From the NCBI GenBank assembly GCA_029891385.1, contig CM057235.1, forward strand, positions 18,469,120 to 18,533,119: a stretch of 64,000 nt of DNA, written 5' to 3'. The notes under the pieces are model-generated. The model saw nothing but the letters and a program-made list of their open reading frames with translations. It made no database searches and had not been told where the DNA came from. Shown here one piece after another: positions 1 to 11,049 of this stretch. The position numbers were made by a program, and so were the translations under genes. Each line of letters opens with the position of its first letter. Position 1 is the first letter of the stretch. The DNA comes from Erythroxylum novogranatense. Taxonomy: Eukaryota; Streptophyta; Magnoliopsida; Malpighiales; Erythroxylaceae.

Positions 1-725
1 TTCCTGGTGTTTCCAATAATCACAATGATTATTTTTAACAACTGATTAAATCAGAAGAAACTTATGTGACCCAAGGAAGAAAGTACAAATCAAATATGTT
101 GATTCCAAGATGAGTATAGATGGGAGAGAAGAATCCATCCATAAAATGTATAAACCACCAGGTAGTGCAGAATGTGATGGCTATAGGAAGTAGAATGACG
201 CTGCAAAACATAAATTAGAAGAAAATGTATTTATGTAGTATATGAATTTGAGTCAAATAAGGAACATATTAAAGCAGAGAAGCTAACCATCCTGACATAA
301 ACTTTTTCCAAGCCCAGCTACGGATAACTTTATAAAACGCCTGCACCAAAAGCCGATTATCTTAGACGACAAGCTAAATAAAACTGAATCGAGATTCCAT
401 GGAATTCCCTGCCATTTGTTTCTTATTGTCAATGAAACTTTTGTCCAACCTTTTTATGAATCTTATCCAACATATAACAAAAAGAATCAAGATCATTCTC
501 AAATGAGTCTCCACAATCGCAAGAATCAACAAACATAAAAGGAGAGAAAGTAATAAAAAATTTCTAAATCACACATACAATGGTTCTTTTCATAATGCAG
601 CCAAATCCCAGAACACAGAATCCAAGCAGGGAATAGGGATCCGAAATTGAATCAAGAGAGAAACTGAACCTCTTTTCCGGAGGCGTGATGAGAAGAAGAA
701 AGAACAGGAGTGACCTACTCTGAGG
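1..725. other. No recognisable gene
   Basis: AT-rich DNA without a convincing reading frame on either strand. Because the activase-like pseudogene exon to the right is on the minus strand, this stretch would hold its first intron and later exons if they survive, but I could not recognise any further exon. I see no RNA gene or transposon terminus here. Confidence 0.4.
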
Positions 726-1040
726 ACGAATTAGTCTCGTCCAAGGAAGTTGCCAATGAAAAGAGAATTGATGATGCCATCCCTAGTTCAGATGGCGATT
801 TCATGTTATCGGCTTCTTTCCCCAGCCGATATAGGTAGTCCTTGCCTCAGAGTCCTTCGCTTCCCAAGAAGACTGCTCTGACAGTTTCCTCTTGGGCTTT
901 TTGATCCCGATAATACTATCACCTTCGTAGATCGGTGATCTAGAGCAACAAACAAGTTTCTAGAAACCGATTGGCAACGTCGATACAGTGTATTGAGATT
1001 TTAGGAAGGATGAACAGAGAATTGTATTGATAAGAGCCAT
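726..1040 (-). pseudogene. Rubisco activase-like AAA protein, broken first exon
   Basis: Reading on the minus strand from ATG at 1040 gives a short transit-peptide-like start (MALINTILCSS), an in-frame TAG at 960-962, then a stretch containing KKPKRKLSEQSSWEAKDSE. After a frame change, 846-802 reads GKDYLYRLGKEADNM. After a second frame change, about 776-735 reads GIINSLFIGNFLGRD and then a stop. From memory this order of motifs matches the N-terminal part of the plastid Rubisco-activase-like AAA proteins of the Arabidopsis At1g73110 type, which lie upstream of the Walker A segment in that family. The AAA ATPase core is not present here. At least two frame changes and three in-frame stops mean this is a pseudogene, not a working exon. 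The TAG at 960 is what a CAG-to-TAG transition would give. A GTAGGT near 726 could be the old splice donor. The family call is inferred from recognised motifs, not from a search. Confidence 0.65.
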
Positions 1041-1399
1041 AGTTTGAGGTTTGGCGTTGCCTTTTTGTTTTCTGTTTGGCCGTTCTCTCGTTTTGTGGAT
1101 GAGGCTATTCGCATCCTCACGGTTGGGGAAGTGGACACGTGCGCCAGCCACTGGGGTTCTGGGTGGAAGATCTGGGGTGGGTTCTGGTGCTGCAATGGCA
1201 ACAGCAACTTCCGGTGACTAACGGTGAGAGTTTGAGACAATGGAGTGGAGGAAGAGACGATTCACAAGGATTCTGGAGACCCTCGACGTCAATAACCCTA
1301 ACCCCATTTTCTATACTATCAGAATCTATACTCTCAGATTCTGATATTTTTATTTGTCACTTTCAGGAGTAACTACTGATTGGATAATTTATTCAAAAT
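1041..1399. other. Sequence upstream of the activase-like pseudogene
   Basis: This lies 5' of the minus-strand pseudogene start and would hold its 5' UTR and promoter. Small open frames on both strands (for example 1001-1240 minus and 1139-1372 plus) have no recognisable domain and overlap each other; I treat them as chance. No clear TATA box is visible. Confidence 0.35.
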
Positions 1400-1627
1400 T
1401 TGGAGCAAATACAAACCGCGACATTTTTTTTCAGCAAAACGTCGTAGTTTGTATTTAGTGACGTTTTAATAAAAAACGTCGTTAAAAATGTTAAAAATTT
1501 ACAACGTTTTCTAAAACGTCGTGAAAAATTCAAACTTTTTGTGACGTTTTTAAAACATCGCGAAAAGTTCACAATCCGTGACGTTTTATAAATAAAACGT
1601 CGCGAATTGTATATTTTTCTTGTAGTG
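1400..1627 (-). mobile_element. CACTA-type transposon terminus (fragment)
   Basis: Read on the minus strand from 1627, the sequence starts CACTACAAGAAAAAT, the usual terminal inverted repeat of plant CACTA (En/Spm) elements and their short derivatives. It is followed by repeated AAACGTC / GACGTTTT motifs in both orientations at about 1440-1600, typical of subterminal repeats bound by the transposase. The opposite terminus is not seen near 1390, so this is a truncated element or one-ended remnant. No transposase is encoded here. Confidence 0.6.
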
Positions 1628-2121
1628 ATATATAATATCTTTGCCATGTTTTAAAATTTGGTTCGCAAAGTTCAGAACTAGTTACATCAATTCCAAAAAA
1701 GCCATTTAATTCTCATACAAAATCATACTTAAGGTGAGAGATGTTTAGTTAACTGGAGCCATTATATGCCTTCTTAAGCTCCTGACAAGGAAAACGAGGG
1801 ATTGACACATAAATCATTTATATATAACAACTTGCTAAAAATGATTATATACATAAATGTCATGCCTTAATAGGAGTATGTTTTAGCCATAATTTACATA
1901 TGTTTGTATATTTTCCTTGGTCACAAAAGAGCAAAGCTCTTACAGTAACTGGATCATGCCTTATACTAGAAGTATGAACTTTAGACTATTTCTGTTTGTT
2001 GGGGGCTCAACCACAAATTCTAGTATAGTTTTTAACTCAACAGAAGGTAGTTCTCCGTATTCGTTGAAAATTTTGAACTAGATTCATGTACCCCTCCTAC
2101 ATTGTGATTTACAATTTCCAA
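1628..2121. other. AT-rich spacer between two CACTA-type termini
   Basis: No gene, repeat or RNA feature could be supported in this stretch. Confidence 0.3.
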
Positions 2122-2710
2122 CACTACAACAAAAGAGAATATGCTTTTTTTTGTGACAATTTCTAATTCGTGGCTAAAAGATGGCTATTGGTAACGAAAA
2201 AAAATCGCTACTAAAAGTCCTAACATTTAGTGACGATTTACACAATAGTTGCTAAATGACAATATTTTGTGACTACGAAGAATCATCACAAAAGGATGTA
2301 CTTTTTGTGAATGTTTCAACTTTTTGCGACAACATTGCATTATCGTCACCAATGTCATCATTTAGCGATGATTAAGTAAATCGTTGATAGAAGTTAAGGT
2401 CAATGAATACACTCTGCAACAATTAATAGTAATCATCGCAAAATCTTCAACTTTTTACACGTATTTTTTAGTTTCATTGCAAAGGTGATATTATTTAGCA
2501 ATGATTAAGTAAATCGTTGGCATAAGTTAAGCTCAATGTATACGTTTTTGTTATGATTAATATTAATCATCGCCAAATGTTCCACTTTTTGCGATGTATT
2601 TTGCAATTTTGTTCGTAATATGTTAGCATTTACCAACAATTAGCAAAATTGTAGTAAAATGTTGAACAATTGGTGATTAACTTTATATGTCGTAAAATGT
2701 TTTAAAAAAT
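2122..2710 (+). mobile_element. Second CACTA-type terminus with subterminal repeats
   Basis: The sequence at 2122 starts CACTACAACAAAAGAG, again a CACTA-type end, and runs rightward into a region of short repeated motifs (GTGACGATT, ATCATCGC, TTTTTGCGA). The matching right terminus is not visible before the LTR at 4251, so the element is probably cut or interrupted. The repeat block inside is listed separately. Confidence 0.55.
2227..2700 (+). repeat. Tandem repeat of about 133 bp, 3-4 degenerate units
   Basis: Units start with a TTTAGYGATGATT-like phrase at about 2227, 2361, 2494 and 2624, and share later phrases such as AAGTAAATCGTTG, TTAATCATCGC and CAACTTTTT. Spacing is 130-135 bp. The units lie directly inside the CACTA-type terminus and are best read as its subterminal repeats. 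Confidence 0.6.
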
Positions 2711-3420
2711 TTCATATTACATGATAATTTCTTAGGAAAATTTTAATGAATTTGTGTGCGTGATAGTATTCTTTAAAACAATAATGTTTAAAAGATAATT
2801 TTATAGCGCTAAGTGTTCTCATTCATCCTAATTAAGGTTAATTATAATTGACATTCATATGGTTTTTCATTTTTTCATTATCCTTGTTTATAAATTTGTT
2901 TAAATAGCTAATGCATTCAAATTCTATAAATTTGTTTAAATCTATGAATTTATATGCAAATGATTCTTTAATGATGCCTATTATACATAGTAGTACTACA
3001 CTTTTGTTCATACAAAATATGATGAAAATATAATGGAGCATATAAAATTGTAAAATGATTTCAAAGTTTTAAACATATTGTTGAAAATACATGATATGCA
3101 TTTTAAATTTTGAAAAGTAATATATTTTGGACAAATACATAATCAAACCTAAAATTTTAATGTTATATAGGATCAAAATATCATAAATTTAAGTTAACTA
3201 ATATATTTTCTTAATCATTAATATTAATTAACAATAAAATAATAATACATATAAATATTGAAATATGGTAAGTAATATAGCATAATGATATATATATGAT
3301 AAGTAATACAAGTAGTTAATTAGAAGTTTAACGATTCTTACAAAAAAAAACTAAATAAAACTCAACATCTAATATTTCATTGAAAAGGAAAAGAAATAAT
3401 TATTTTTTAGATTTCTAGTG
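2711..3420. other. Very AT-rich DNA, no gene recognised
   Basis: Long A/T runs and many stops in all frames. It could be the interior of the CACTA-type element starting at 2122, but no transposase motif is visible. Confidence 0.3.
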
Positions 3421-3428
3421 ACACGAGA

Positions 3429-3680
3429 GTCAGTAGAAAAGGTGAAAGAGTTTTCAAGGTCTGGATTCCTAAGAAGCCTCCTTGCATGGCCAAGGCATCA
3501 ATTGAAACAATTAAAGATCATCCCTCAGGGTCTGGTGAATTGATAACCTCTTTCAACAACTTCTTTGCTTTAATTAAATTTGCAGAAGATACAATGAATG
3601 ATTTCTTAGATACAGTATGCACTACGGTATTAGATGAACCGCACGTACTAAGCATTTTAGTTAATAAGCAAAGAGAATAG
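3429..3680 (+). pseudogene. Unidentified ORF fragment, probably transposon-derived
   Basis: An open frame running from about 3429 through ATG 3486 to a stop at 3680 reads ERVFKVWIPKKPPCMAKAS, then a serine/glycine-rich linker and the hydrophobic stretch SFNNFFALIKFAED. I do not recognise the family. A basic, proline-rich segment followed by a short conserved-looking helix would fit a linker in a plant transposon or LINE ORF1 protein, but that is a guess. No intron or promoter evidence supports a host gene. Confidence 0.25.
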
Positions 3681-4052
3681 AATAATCAAAGCTAAATCAA
3701 ACGATATTAGGAAGTCAAATTCGAACACTTGCATACCCGGTTCACAAAGTCCACGATTGTCACCATGAACAGACATAGTTATATAATTGAACACTATCCT
3801 GAAACAACTGATTTTCCTGTACGAACCATCAGGACATTAGCACCACCTCCATTTCCATCCATGTTCTCTTGAATATTTGAGGCATCTTAATACAACATGT
3901 AGTATATACAATCAGACATTCATATAACAGCCTTATAATAGAAATGAGACATTGATAATAAACAAAGAGAGGTAGTTTGCATGATACTAAGTGACACTCT
4001 GCTTTCCATGGAAAACTTGTGACTCTCGCATCTTCACCATAGTGCTTTCCAC

Positions 4053-4250
4053 TTAGACACCCATCTCGTGCCTTGCCATCGCATGTTTGAGCACCAACAG
4101 ATCATAACTCATCTCCTTACGAGCCTTCATATGTTCCTCAAGCGCTCTCATAATTGCTTAAAGTTCCCTCTCCAAGGCTGCAATATGTTCCAACAAAGGA
4201 ACTATTCGCTCATCTGTCAGGGTTAGAGATTCAAGAATTGCCTCTATTTT
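4053..4250 (-). pseudogene. Coiled-coil fragment, possibly retrotransposon gag N-terminus
   Basis: The minus strand from 4250 to the TAA at 4053-4055 reads as a charged helical peptide (IEAILESLTLTDERIV, LLEHIAALEREL, stop, AIMRALEEHMKARKEM, DLLVLKHAMARHEMGV). Leucines in heptad-like spacing suggest a coiled coil. Similar helices are found at the N-terminus of some plant Ty3/gypsy gag proteins and in plant En/Spm transposases; I cannot choose between them. One in-frame stop and no flanking domains mark it as a remnant. It ends exactly where the LTR at 4251 begins. Confidence 0.35.
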
Positions 4251-7200
4251 TATAACACCGGATTTTCCAAGCCTTTTGTGTTGTTTTGTATTTAGAGATA
4301 CTACTGTATATTGTCATATACATGGTTGTATATGAGTTTAAATAAGTAATTGAATTCTTTTGGTACATATGCTAGTGATATATAACATTATGTTCATCGG
4401 TATGTGAAATCTTCAAAATTTCTGACACATAAGCTTTTAAGTGTGTAAAACCAAGTTCATTGGATGGATAAGACAGTGGTGGTTAAATTAAATTTATTTT
4501 AATGCCTTAGAGATGATTAGACATGATTTATAGACTTATTAGACATTTAGAAAGCTAAATTGGAGAAGTTGGTGTACATATAGACTTAAATGCAAAATTA
4601 GCAAAAGTTAAGGACTTAATTGTAATTTTTCAATTCTTTGAGGACCATTTATAAAGTTAAGGGGCCTAATTATAATTTTCAAAAGTCCAAGGACCAAAAT
4701 GAAAATAAAAATTTTAGTCATTCTTAAATTTTGGACTTAATTGCAAATTTGGGAAAAGTTTGGAGGGTATAATGGTAATTTCACATAACTAATGACAAAT
4801 TGGTAAATTCCTCTTGTTTGATCAAAGAAGAGTCAAATGCTAGACTCTTCTACCATGTGGTGGCTATGCAACCCATTAAATGGGCTTTCAAATACTTGGT
4901 TTTCATTAAAAGAAAGAAGAAAAAAGGGAAGAGAGGAGGAGAAGAAGGAAACTTTCGGCCATCACTCCAGTTTCACCATATTTTTGACTTTTCAACCTAA
5001 ACCAAAGTGTTCTAAGCTAATTTGGGGTCAAGGAATTCAAATCTATCATTAGATTTGAGAAATTCTCAAGGAATTTGAAGATATCACTAAAGGAAAGTAT
5101 AGGTAAATTTTGTATTATCTCTCTCTACATTAAGATTTTGAGTTTGGTGTTAAGATATGTTATTCTCCATGCTTGATTATGCATGAAAATTGGTTTAGAT
5201 GAATGAAATATGTCATGGAGAGGGTTCATTACGTCAAAACCCAAATTGTTCTCTTTAGATGAAAGTTGGTGATTTTTTGAATATCTTTTGAAATTGATGG
5301 TAAAAATGAATTCTATGGTGTTAATTATACATGTATGATGTGAATTGATGATGAAGAATGAAGAAAATGTGTGTTGGTTAAGGGTAGGTCGAAATGGTGG
5401 AGAAGAGGTGGGTGAATGTGATGAGTTGTGTAATTGATAAATGTAGCTTAAATGAAAGGGGTTGGTTTGAATGGAGTGGTGAAATGTGTCATTGATTGGA
5501 AGTGCTACCATATGTCATGTTACGATCATGAATTGTTATGGTAAAGTATTGAAAATGAGACTTGAAAGTCATGAACATTAGGTGTTTGATAAAATGCCTA
5601 AGTGAATTTGGCTTAGGATTTAAGGATTTTTTAGGGTGTACATTGGAAAGAAACTATCATGTTTACTTAGAGTAAACTTGAAACGTTGCCTAGATTGATG
5701 AATAATGGCTTAATATGCTTGGATGAAAAATGTGCTTAATTATGTCATAAAATAAGTAAGATTGGATTAAAGGCATTAAATTCCTTAGGAAATGCAAAAG
5801 GGAAAGCTAATGTGATGGTGTTTAAATATGAAATTTATGTTTAAGTAGTATTTTCATCGTATATTGTTTTTATGCATAAAGGCTCAGGAGTTGTGAATCG
5901 AGGAGCTCACATTAAGGATTGTTGAAGTTAAGAGAGGGTATATCTTCTTTTGAGGTGAGTTGGGGAACCATATTTCTCATATGAAATTAGATCACTCTAA
6001 GTCATGTATGATGACTTGTATATGAATTTTGAACCTAGGTAATGTATGATAGAATTGAATTTCAAATGGATGCTAATATGTGTATGTATTTGATAAATGA
6101 CACTGTTTTCGAGCAACTTTGCATTTGGAGTACAAAAGATGACTTTTATTTTATGAGAAAATATTTAAAATTTACATATGCATAATCGAGTCATGTATGA
6201 TGCATATATTTGTTCTCTTTTGGTTTAGTGCCATGGCACAGTTTTATTTCATCGATTAGACCGATAAATAAAGGCATGGTGCCTTACTTGATTTTATACT
6301 TAATAATTGGACATGATTTGTTTTGTGATTGGTGAGAAAACGATTGACCAATCGTGTGTTGAGAACACCTGATTATGATTAAGCGACCCCCATACCCTTA
6401 ACGCTGGTACATGAAAGTCGAGTCGCCGTATCGACACTTTTCTATGGGACTTGCGAGTGATTCCGCACCTAGGGTCTGGACACCGATGAGGTCATCACCT
6501 AGGGTCATGATACTCTTGTCGACTATCATCCGGACTCACCACGGATGAAAGTCGAGCCAACACCGAGTATCGGTGGGTGTGCACGTTAGTTTGGTCGACT
6601 AATGGTGTCACACATGATTGTTTTAGCTTATCCTAAAACTGATTTTCCTATCAAGATTTGATACATATGATGTTTTTATGCTTTTATGTGCTGGAATTGG
6701 GACCTATGGTTCCTAACCAGTATACATTGAGTCATAGGTTGGGCCTATGTGTTTTCTATGTGATATATATTCACTTCATAAGTTATTTACACTGTCTTGG
6801 AATGAATCAATTCTACTTGTGATATATGATTTTCCTGCTCATTGAGTACCTAGTATACTCACACCCTCCGCTTTCCAACCATGCAGGTTAATTTAGTGAG
6901 CTTGAAGCTCTATGAAGATCGTGCGGCTTTTTGATATTTTCAGGGTATTTCCGCACTTGGGTAGTCTCCCATTTTGTATTTTTATTGTCTAGTAGCTCAT
7001 AGACTGTGTTTATGTAAATACTTTTTTTTATTTTGTGAGTTAATTTTTGATTTCCTTGAGTTTTGTAAAAGATTCTATGTATGAACCATTGATACTGTTA
7101 TTATGATTGCCTGGGGTTGAGATTGTTTTGAGTGGACTAGAGAGTCTGGATGTTATTGCTGGATGTGAATATAGAAGTGTGGTTAAAACCATTTGCAGGT

Positions 7201-7363
7201 TTTGGGATTTTTTAAAATACAACAGTTGTGTTGTCCAATTTTTTCAAAAAAAAAGAAGAGATATGCAGTAAGCCTTGCATAGTCGGATTAAGGATACTGT
7301 GAGTATCCTTAGCCTGAGTATGCGGCGGTTGTCATGGGCTCGATGTGGTACCGAGTCGTGACA
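4251..7363 (+). repeat. 5' LTR of decayed Ty3/gypsy element 1 (3.1 kb)
   Basis: The left edge TATAACACCGGATTTTCC resembles the common plant gypsy LTR start TGTAACACC with a G-to-A change. The right edge ends GTCGTGACA just before a primer binding site. The LTR holds a GC-richer block at about 6380-6600 and a short hairpin (GAGTA, 7-base loop, TACTC) at 6844-6860 followed by ACACCC, and then CATGCAGGT near 6882. Length above 3 kb is usual for Tekay/Del-type chromoviruses. No matching 3' LTR is found in the window. The 128-residue open frame at 5125-5511 (minus) is low-complexity and is not a gene. Confidence 0.65.
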
Positions 7364-7370
7364 ATTAAAT

Positions 7371-7386
7371 TGATATCAGAGCCAGG
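7371..7386 (+). other. Primer binding site (initiator tRNA-Met type) of gypsy element 1
   Basis: TGATATCAGAGCCAGG lies eight bases after the LTR end and differs by one base from the standard TGGTATCAGAGC complement of plant initiator tRNA-Met. This fixes the LTR end at about 7363 and the element's orientation as plus. Confidence 0.75.
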
Positions 7387-7641
7387 TTTTGTATTTTTAG
7401 AAGTGTTCTTTTTGTTTTCAAAAAGTTCATGGGCCTTAGGAGTCGAGTCTGGGTGTCGAAAGTCCTTAGTCAAAAAGTTGAGTCTCGGATTGTTAAATTG
7501 ACGTCCTTAACGGTCGGATGATTTTGACCTTAATTGGATTACTTATTGACATTCATTGGGATGTTTGGGATAGCGAATAAGCCAAGCTTACCCGATTTAT
7601 TTTATTAAATAATGTCTTTTCTTTGATTTTATAGTGATAGC

Positions 7642-8740
7642 ATGGTTGGATGAGGAAGGGGAAGGCGTCGCAATGTGAAACCTTTACGACCCGAGATGGA
7701 GGAACATAGCGTAGAAGCAGTCACAGAACCAACGGTAGCTAACTCTTCGGCTCATAGGCAGCCTCACACCGTAACACTACCAGTAGTAGAGCAGCCAAAT
7801 TTACCACCAATGCCAAGAGAAGCTCTGCAGTAGGTGATGACATGGTGGGCACAGTACACTGCGCAGCGGTGGCCTGGGGCTGGAGCGCCACAGATGCCAC
7901 CACAAGTACCGCCACCACAATAGCCAGTAGCGGTACCTAGTCATACACCAGGGCAACACCTGATGCTTGAAATTTTGGGTTATATCAAAGAGGCAAGGAA
8001 CCTCGAGTGTAGTACCTTTGATGGGCGCAGTAGTGTTACAGAGGCCAAATCCTGGATGAGACGAACCGCAGAGACATTTCATGATATGGGAATGCCTGAT
8101 GAGATGAAGCTGAAGGTTGTCATCCGATTGCTGGAAGGTGACGCTAGAGTTTGGTGGGAAAATGTCCAAGGAAGCTAATCAGATGACCTGGAGAGATTTT
8201 ATTAGTGAGTTTAATGAATAATACTACACCAAATTTGATCGAGATCAAAAGAAGGTTGCTTTCTTTACACTGACACAAGGGAATAAGTCAGTGCTCGAGT
8301 TTGAGATAGAGTTGAGGGAACTTGCCACTTATCCAGGAGAGGATGACGGTTACCTCAACCACTACATTCAAGGAAATGGTACAGTCAACTAAAAGAGCCG
8401 AGAAGTTGGTGAAAGAGCGAGGGAAATAGTGGGAAGAAAGGAACCAGAAAAGAAAGGGAGCAGGTTCTTTCAGCCAGCAACCTAAGAGGAGCTGTGATAG
8501 TTCAGCTCAGGGTAGTATTGGAGGCACTACATCATCAGCTACCCACTTGCGGTTGCCATGACCAAGTGGTCAGAGCACTGCCCCTACTACTAGCTCTGCT
8601 TCCCGAGCTCGATCATATCGTTCTGAGCAGTGTAGAAACTATAGAAAGGTATATGCAGGTAGGTGTACAAAGCTGAGAAAGTGTTTTCAATGTGGAGAGA
8701 TAGGGCATCTGAGGAGAGATTGTCCCCAGTAGATTTGGAC
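7642..8740 (+). pseudogene. gag of gypsy element 1, broken
   Basis: From ATG 7642 the reading frame gives a basic N-terminus with an early TGA (as from CGA), a proline-rich linker, and the capsid-type segment KLKVVIRLLEGDARVWWE at about 8107-8160, the hallmark of retrotransposon gag. Further stops at about 7831, 7921 and 8176 are followed by a shifted frame carrying MTWRDFISEFNE and FEIELRELATYPGE. A CCHC zinc knuckle (CFQCGEIGHLRRDC) lies at 8682-8723. In an intact element gag packages the RNA into cytoplasmic particles; this copy cannot encode it in one piece. Confidence 0.8.
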
Positions 8741-9067
8741 TTCGGCTTAGGGAGGAGATAGCTCAATGCAGTCGGTGAGACATCAAGGGGAGACTGTTAG
8801 AGTAGGTGCTCAGTCTTCTGGATCTGTACAGAGGACTAGTGTGGGTAGTAGTGCACTGCCAGTTGGCCAGCAACGCCCAACAACGTGAGCATAAACACGA
8901 GTGTATGCAATGACAGAGGAGGACGTTTGAGCAAATCTAGACACGATTACAGGTATGTTCTGGATGAATATTTCTTTGTTATGTATTGGTATATTTTAAG
9001 GCTTACTTGTATAGTATCAGTAAATTCTTAAATAATATAAATACTAACCTATAGTGTTGTAAGATGT

Positions 9068-9400
9068 TTGTGTGTTCTGGGTAAAGATGCTAAAGTGTTG
9101 ATCGACACTGGCTCACAAAGATCTTTTGTCAGTATGACCTTTGTTGAGGATATTCGTCATCCACTAGAGCCATTAGATCCTCCTCTCATTGTGGTCACTC
9201 CTATTGGAGAGCAAGTGGCTTGCGATGAAGTATATATTGCTTGTGAGATAAAGATCGATGATGTTGTGTTAGAGGCAGATCTTATTCCCCTCGATCTCTA
9301 GGATTTTGAGGTGATTTTGGGGATTGACAGGTTAGAAAGGTATCGAGCCAGAGTTGACTGTTTTAAAAAAGAAGTGGAGTTTGAACCTTAGGGTGGAGTT
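9068..9400 (+). pseudogene. Aspartic protease region of gypsy element 1
   Basis: The frame from 9068 contains the protease active-site motif VLIDTGSQRSFVS and later LIPLDL then, after a TAG at 9299-9301, EVILGIDRLERY, the usual order for gypsy proteases. About 110 bp of AT-rich DNA at roughly 8953-9063 separates it from the upstream ITG motif; it starts GTATGT and ends AAG, so it looks intron-like, but an insertion is just as possible because the frame does not join cleanly. Confidence 0.75.
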
Positions 9401-10470
9401 TTGATTAAATTTACTGGTGATCGACGGGTACTCCCGAGTTGTTTGATATCGATGATCAAGGTCAAAAAGTTGATTCATCAGGGATGCCAGGCATTCCTTG
9501 CACATGTAATCAACACTTTAGCAAAGAGGGTTGAATTGGGAGATGTCCCCATTGTATACGAGTTCCCTGATGTTTTTCCAGAGGAGTTGCCTAGATTGTC
9601 ACCTGATCGGGAATTTGATTTAACTATTGACTTGGTCCTGGGGACAACTCCAATATCTATACCATCGTATTGTATGGCGTTAGCAGAATTGAAAGAGTTG
9701 AAGATTCAACTACAGGAGTTGTTACACAAGGATTTCATCAGACCAAGTCATTCACCATGGGGAGCATCAATATTATTTGTCAAGAAGAAGGACGGGACCC
9801 TCCACTTATGTGTTGATTATCGACAATTAAACAGGGTCACCGTCAAGAAAAAATACCCACTTCCCAGGGTTGATGATTTATTTGATCAGTTAAGGGGGGC
9901 TACAGTATTCTCAAAGATAGATATGAGGTTCGGGTACTATCAGTTGAAGATTGATGAGAAAGATGTGCACAAAACTGCTTTTCCGGATGAGGTATGGACA
10001 TTATGAATTTTTAGTAATGCCGTTCGGATTGACAAATGCACCAGCAGTATTTATGGATTTCATGAACAAGGTGTTCCATCCCTATTTAGATCAGTTTATC
10101 ATAGTCTTCATTGATGATATTCTGATATACTCTAAGAATGAAGAGGAGCATGTTAGACATCTCCGGATTATGTTGCAAATACTTCGCGAAAGGTAGTTGT
10201 ATGCGAAGTTCTCAAAGTATGAATTTTGGCTAAGGGAGATAGGATTCCTTGGGCATGTTGTATCAGGGGAAGGTATTTTTGTGGACCCAAAGAAAGTTGA
10301 AGCTATACTTGAATGGGAACAACCCAAGAATGTCATAAAAGTCTGTAGTTTTCTGGGATTAGCTGGTTATTATCGGAGATTTGTTGAGGGTTTCTCAGTG
10401 CTTACAGCTCCTTTATTGAGACTCACCCGGAAGGGAATAAAATTTCAGTGGTGGGACGATAAAATGCGAG
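9401..10470 (+). pseudogene. Reverse transcriptase of gypsy element 1
   Basis: Motifs appear in family order: [10 protein letters not shown] (about 9560), PYR-like region altered to [25 protein letters not shown] (about 9750), LCVDYRQLN (about 9807), [40 protein letters not shown] (about 10017) and the catalytic FIDDILIYS (about 10110), followed by the thumb/connection [16 protein letters not shown]. The catalytic aspartates are kept. A frame change near 9985 and a TAG at 10195-10197 (where Q is usual, as from CAG) break the frame. Confidence 0.85.
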
Positions 10471-10489
10471 GTGAGTATCTAAGAGCTGA

Positions 10490-10900
10490 AGAAACGGTTG
10501 ACATCTGCACCAGTACTGGCTTTACCTACCCAAGGGGCTGGGTATGGGATATACAGTGATGCCAGTCACCAGGGACTTGACTGTGTACTTATGCAGGCCC
10601 GGCGAGTGATTGCATATGCTTCTAAACAACTGAAAAAGCACGAACTCAATTATCCCACACATGATTTAGAGCTTACAGCAGTAGTTTTTGCACTCAAGAT
10701 TTGAAGACACTACCTTTATGGAGAGACTTGCCGTATATACACCGACCATAAGAGTCTGAAGTATCTAATGACACAGAAGGAGCTAAATCTTAGACAAAGG
10801 AGAAGGCTGGAATTGATAAAGGATTATGATTTAATAATCGACTACCATTCGGAGAAAACAAAAATGGTAGCCGATGCATTGAGTCCTAAGTCCTATTTAG
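10490..10900 (+). pseudogene. RNase H of gypsy element 1
   Basis: Contains [47 protein letters not shown], then a TGA at about 10702 where the family has Trp, and [29 protein letters not shown] and ADALS. This is the gypsy RNase H with its tether to integrase. The TGG-to-TGA change is a G-to-A transition. Confidence 0.85.
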
Positions 10901-11049
10901 TAGTAGGTATTAGACAAGATCCTTACATGACACATTTGATGAGTATATGGAGCCTTGAGGTTAGATTCGCAGTGGCAGAGGAGGATGGAACATTGTTAGC
11001 AAGGTTTGAAGTTCAGCCTACATTACTTGACGAGATCAGGAGATCACAG

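Noticed and set aside
5125..5511. 128-residue minus-strand open frame
   Set aside because: It lies inside the LTR of gypsy element 1, is rich in Ser/His/Asn, and has no recognisable domain or splice support.
8953..9063. Intron in the protease region of gypsy element 1
   Set aside because: GTATGT and AG ends are present, but joining them does not restore the expected frame, so an insertion is as likely; not called as an intron.
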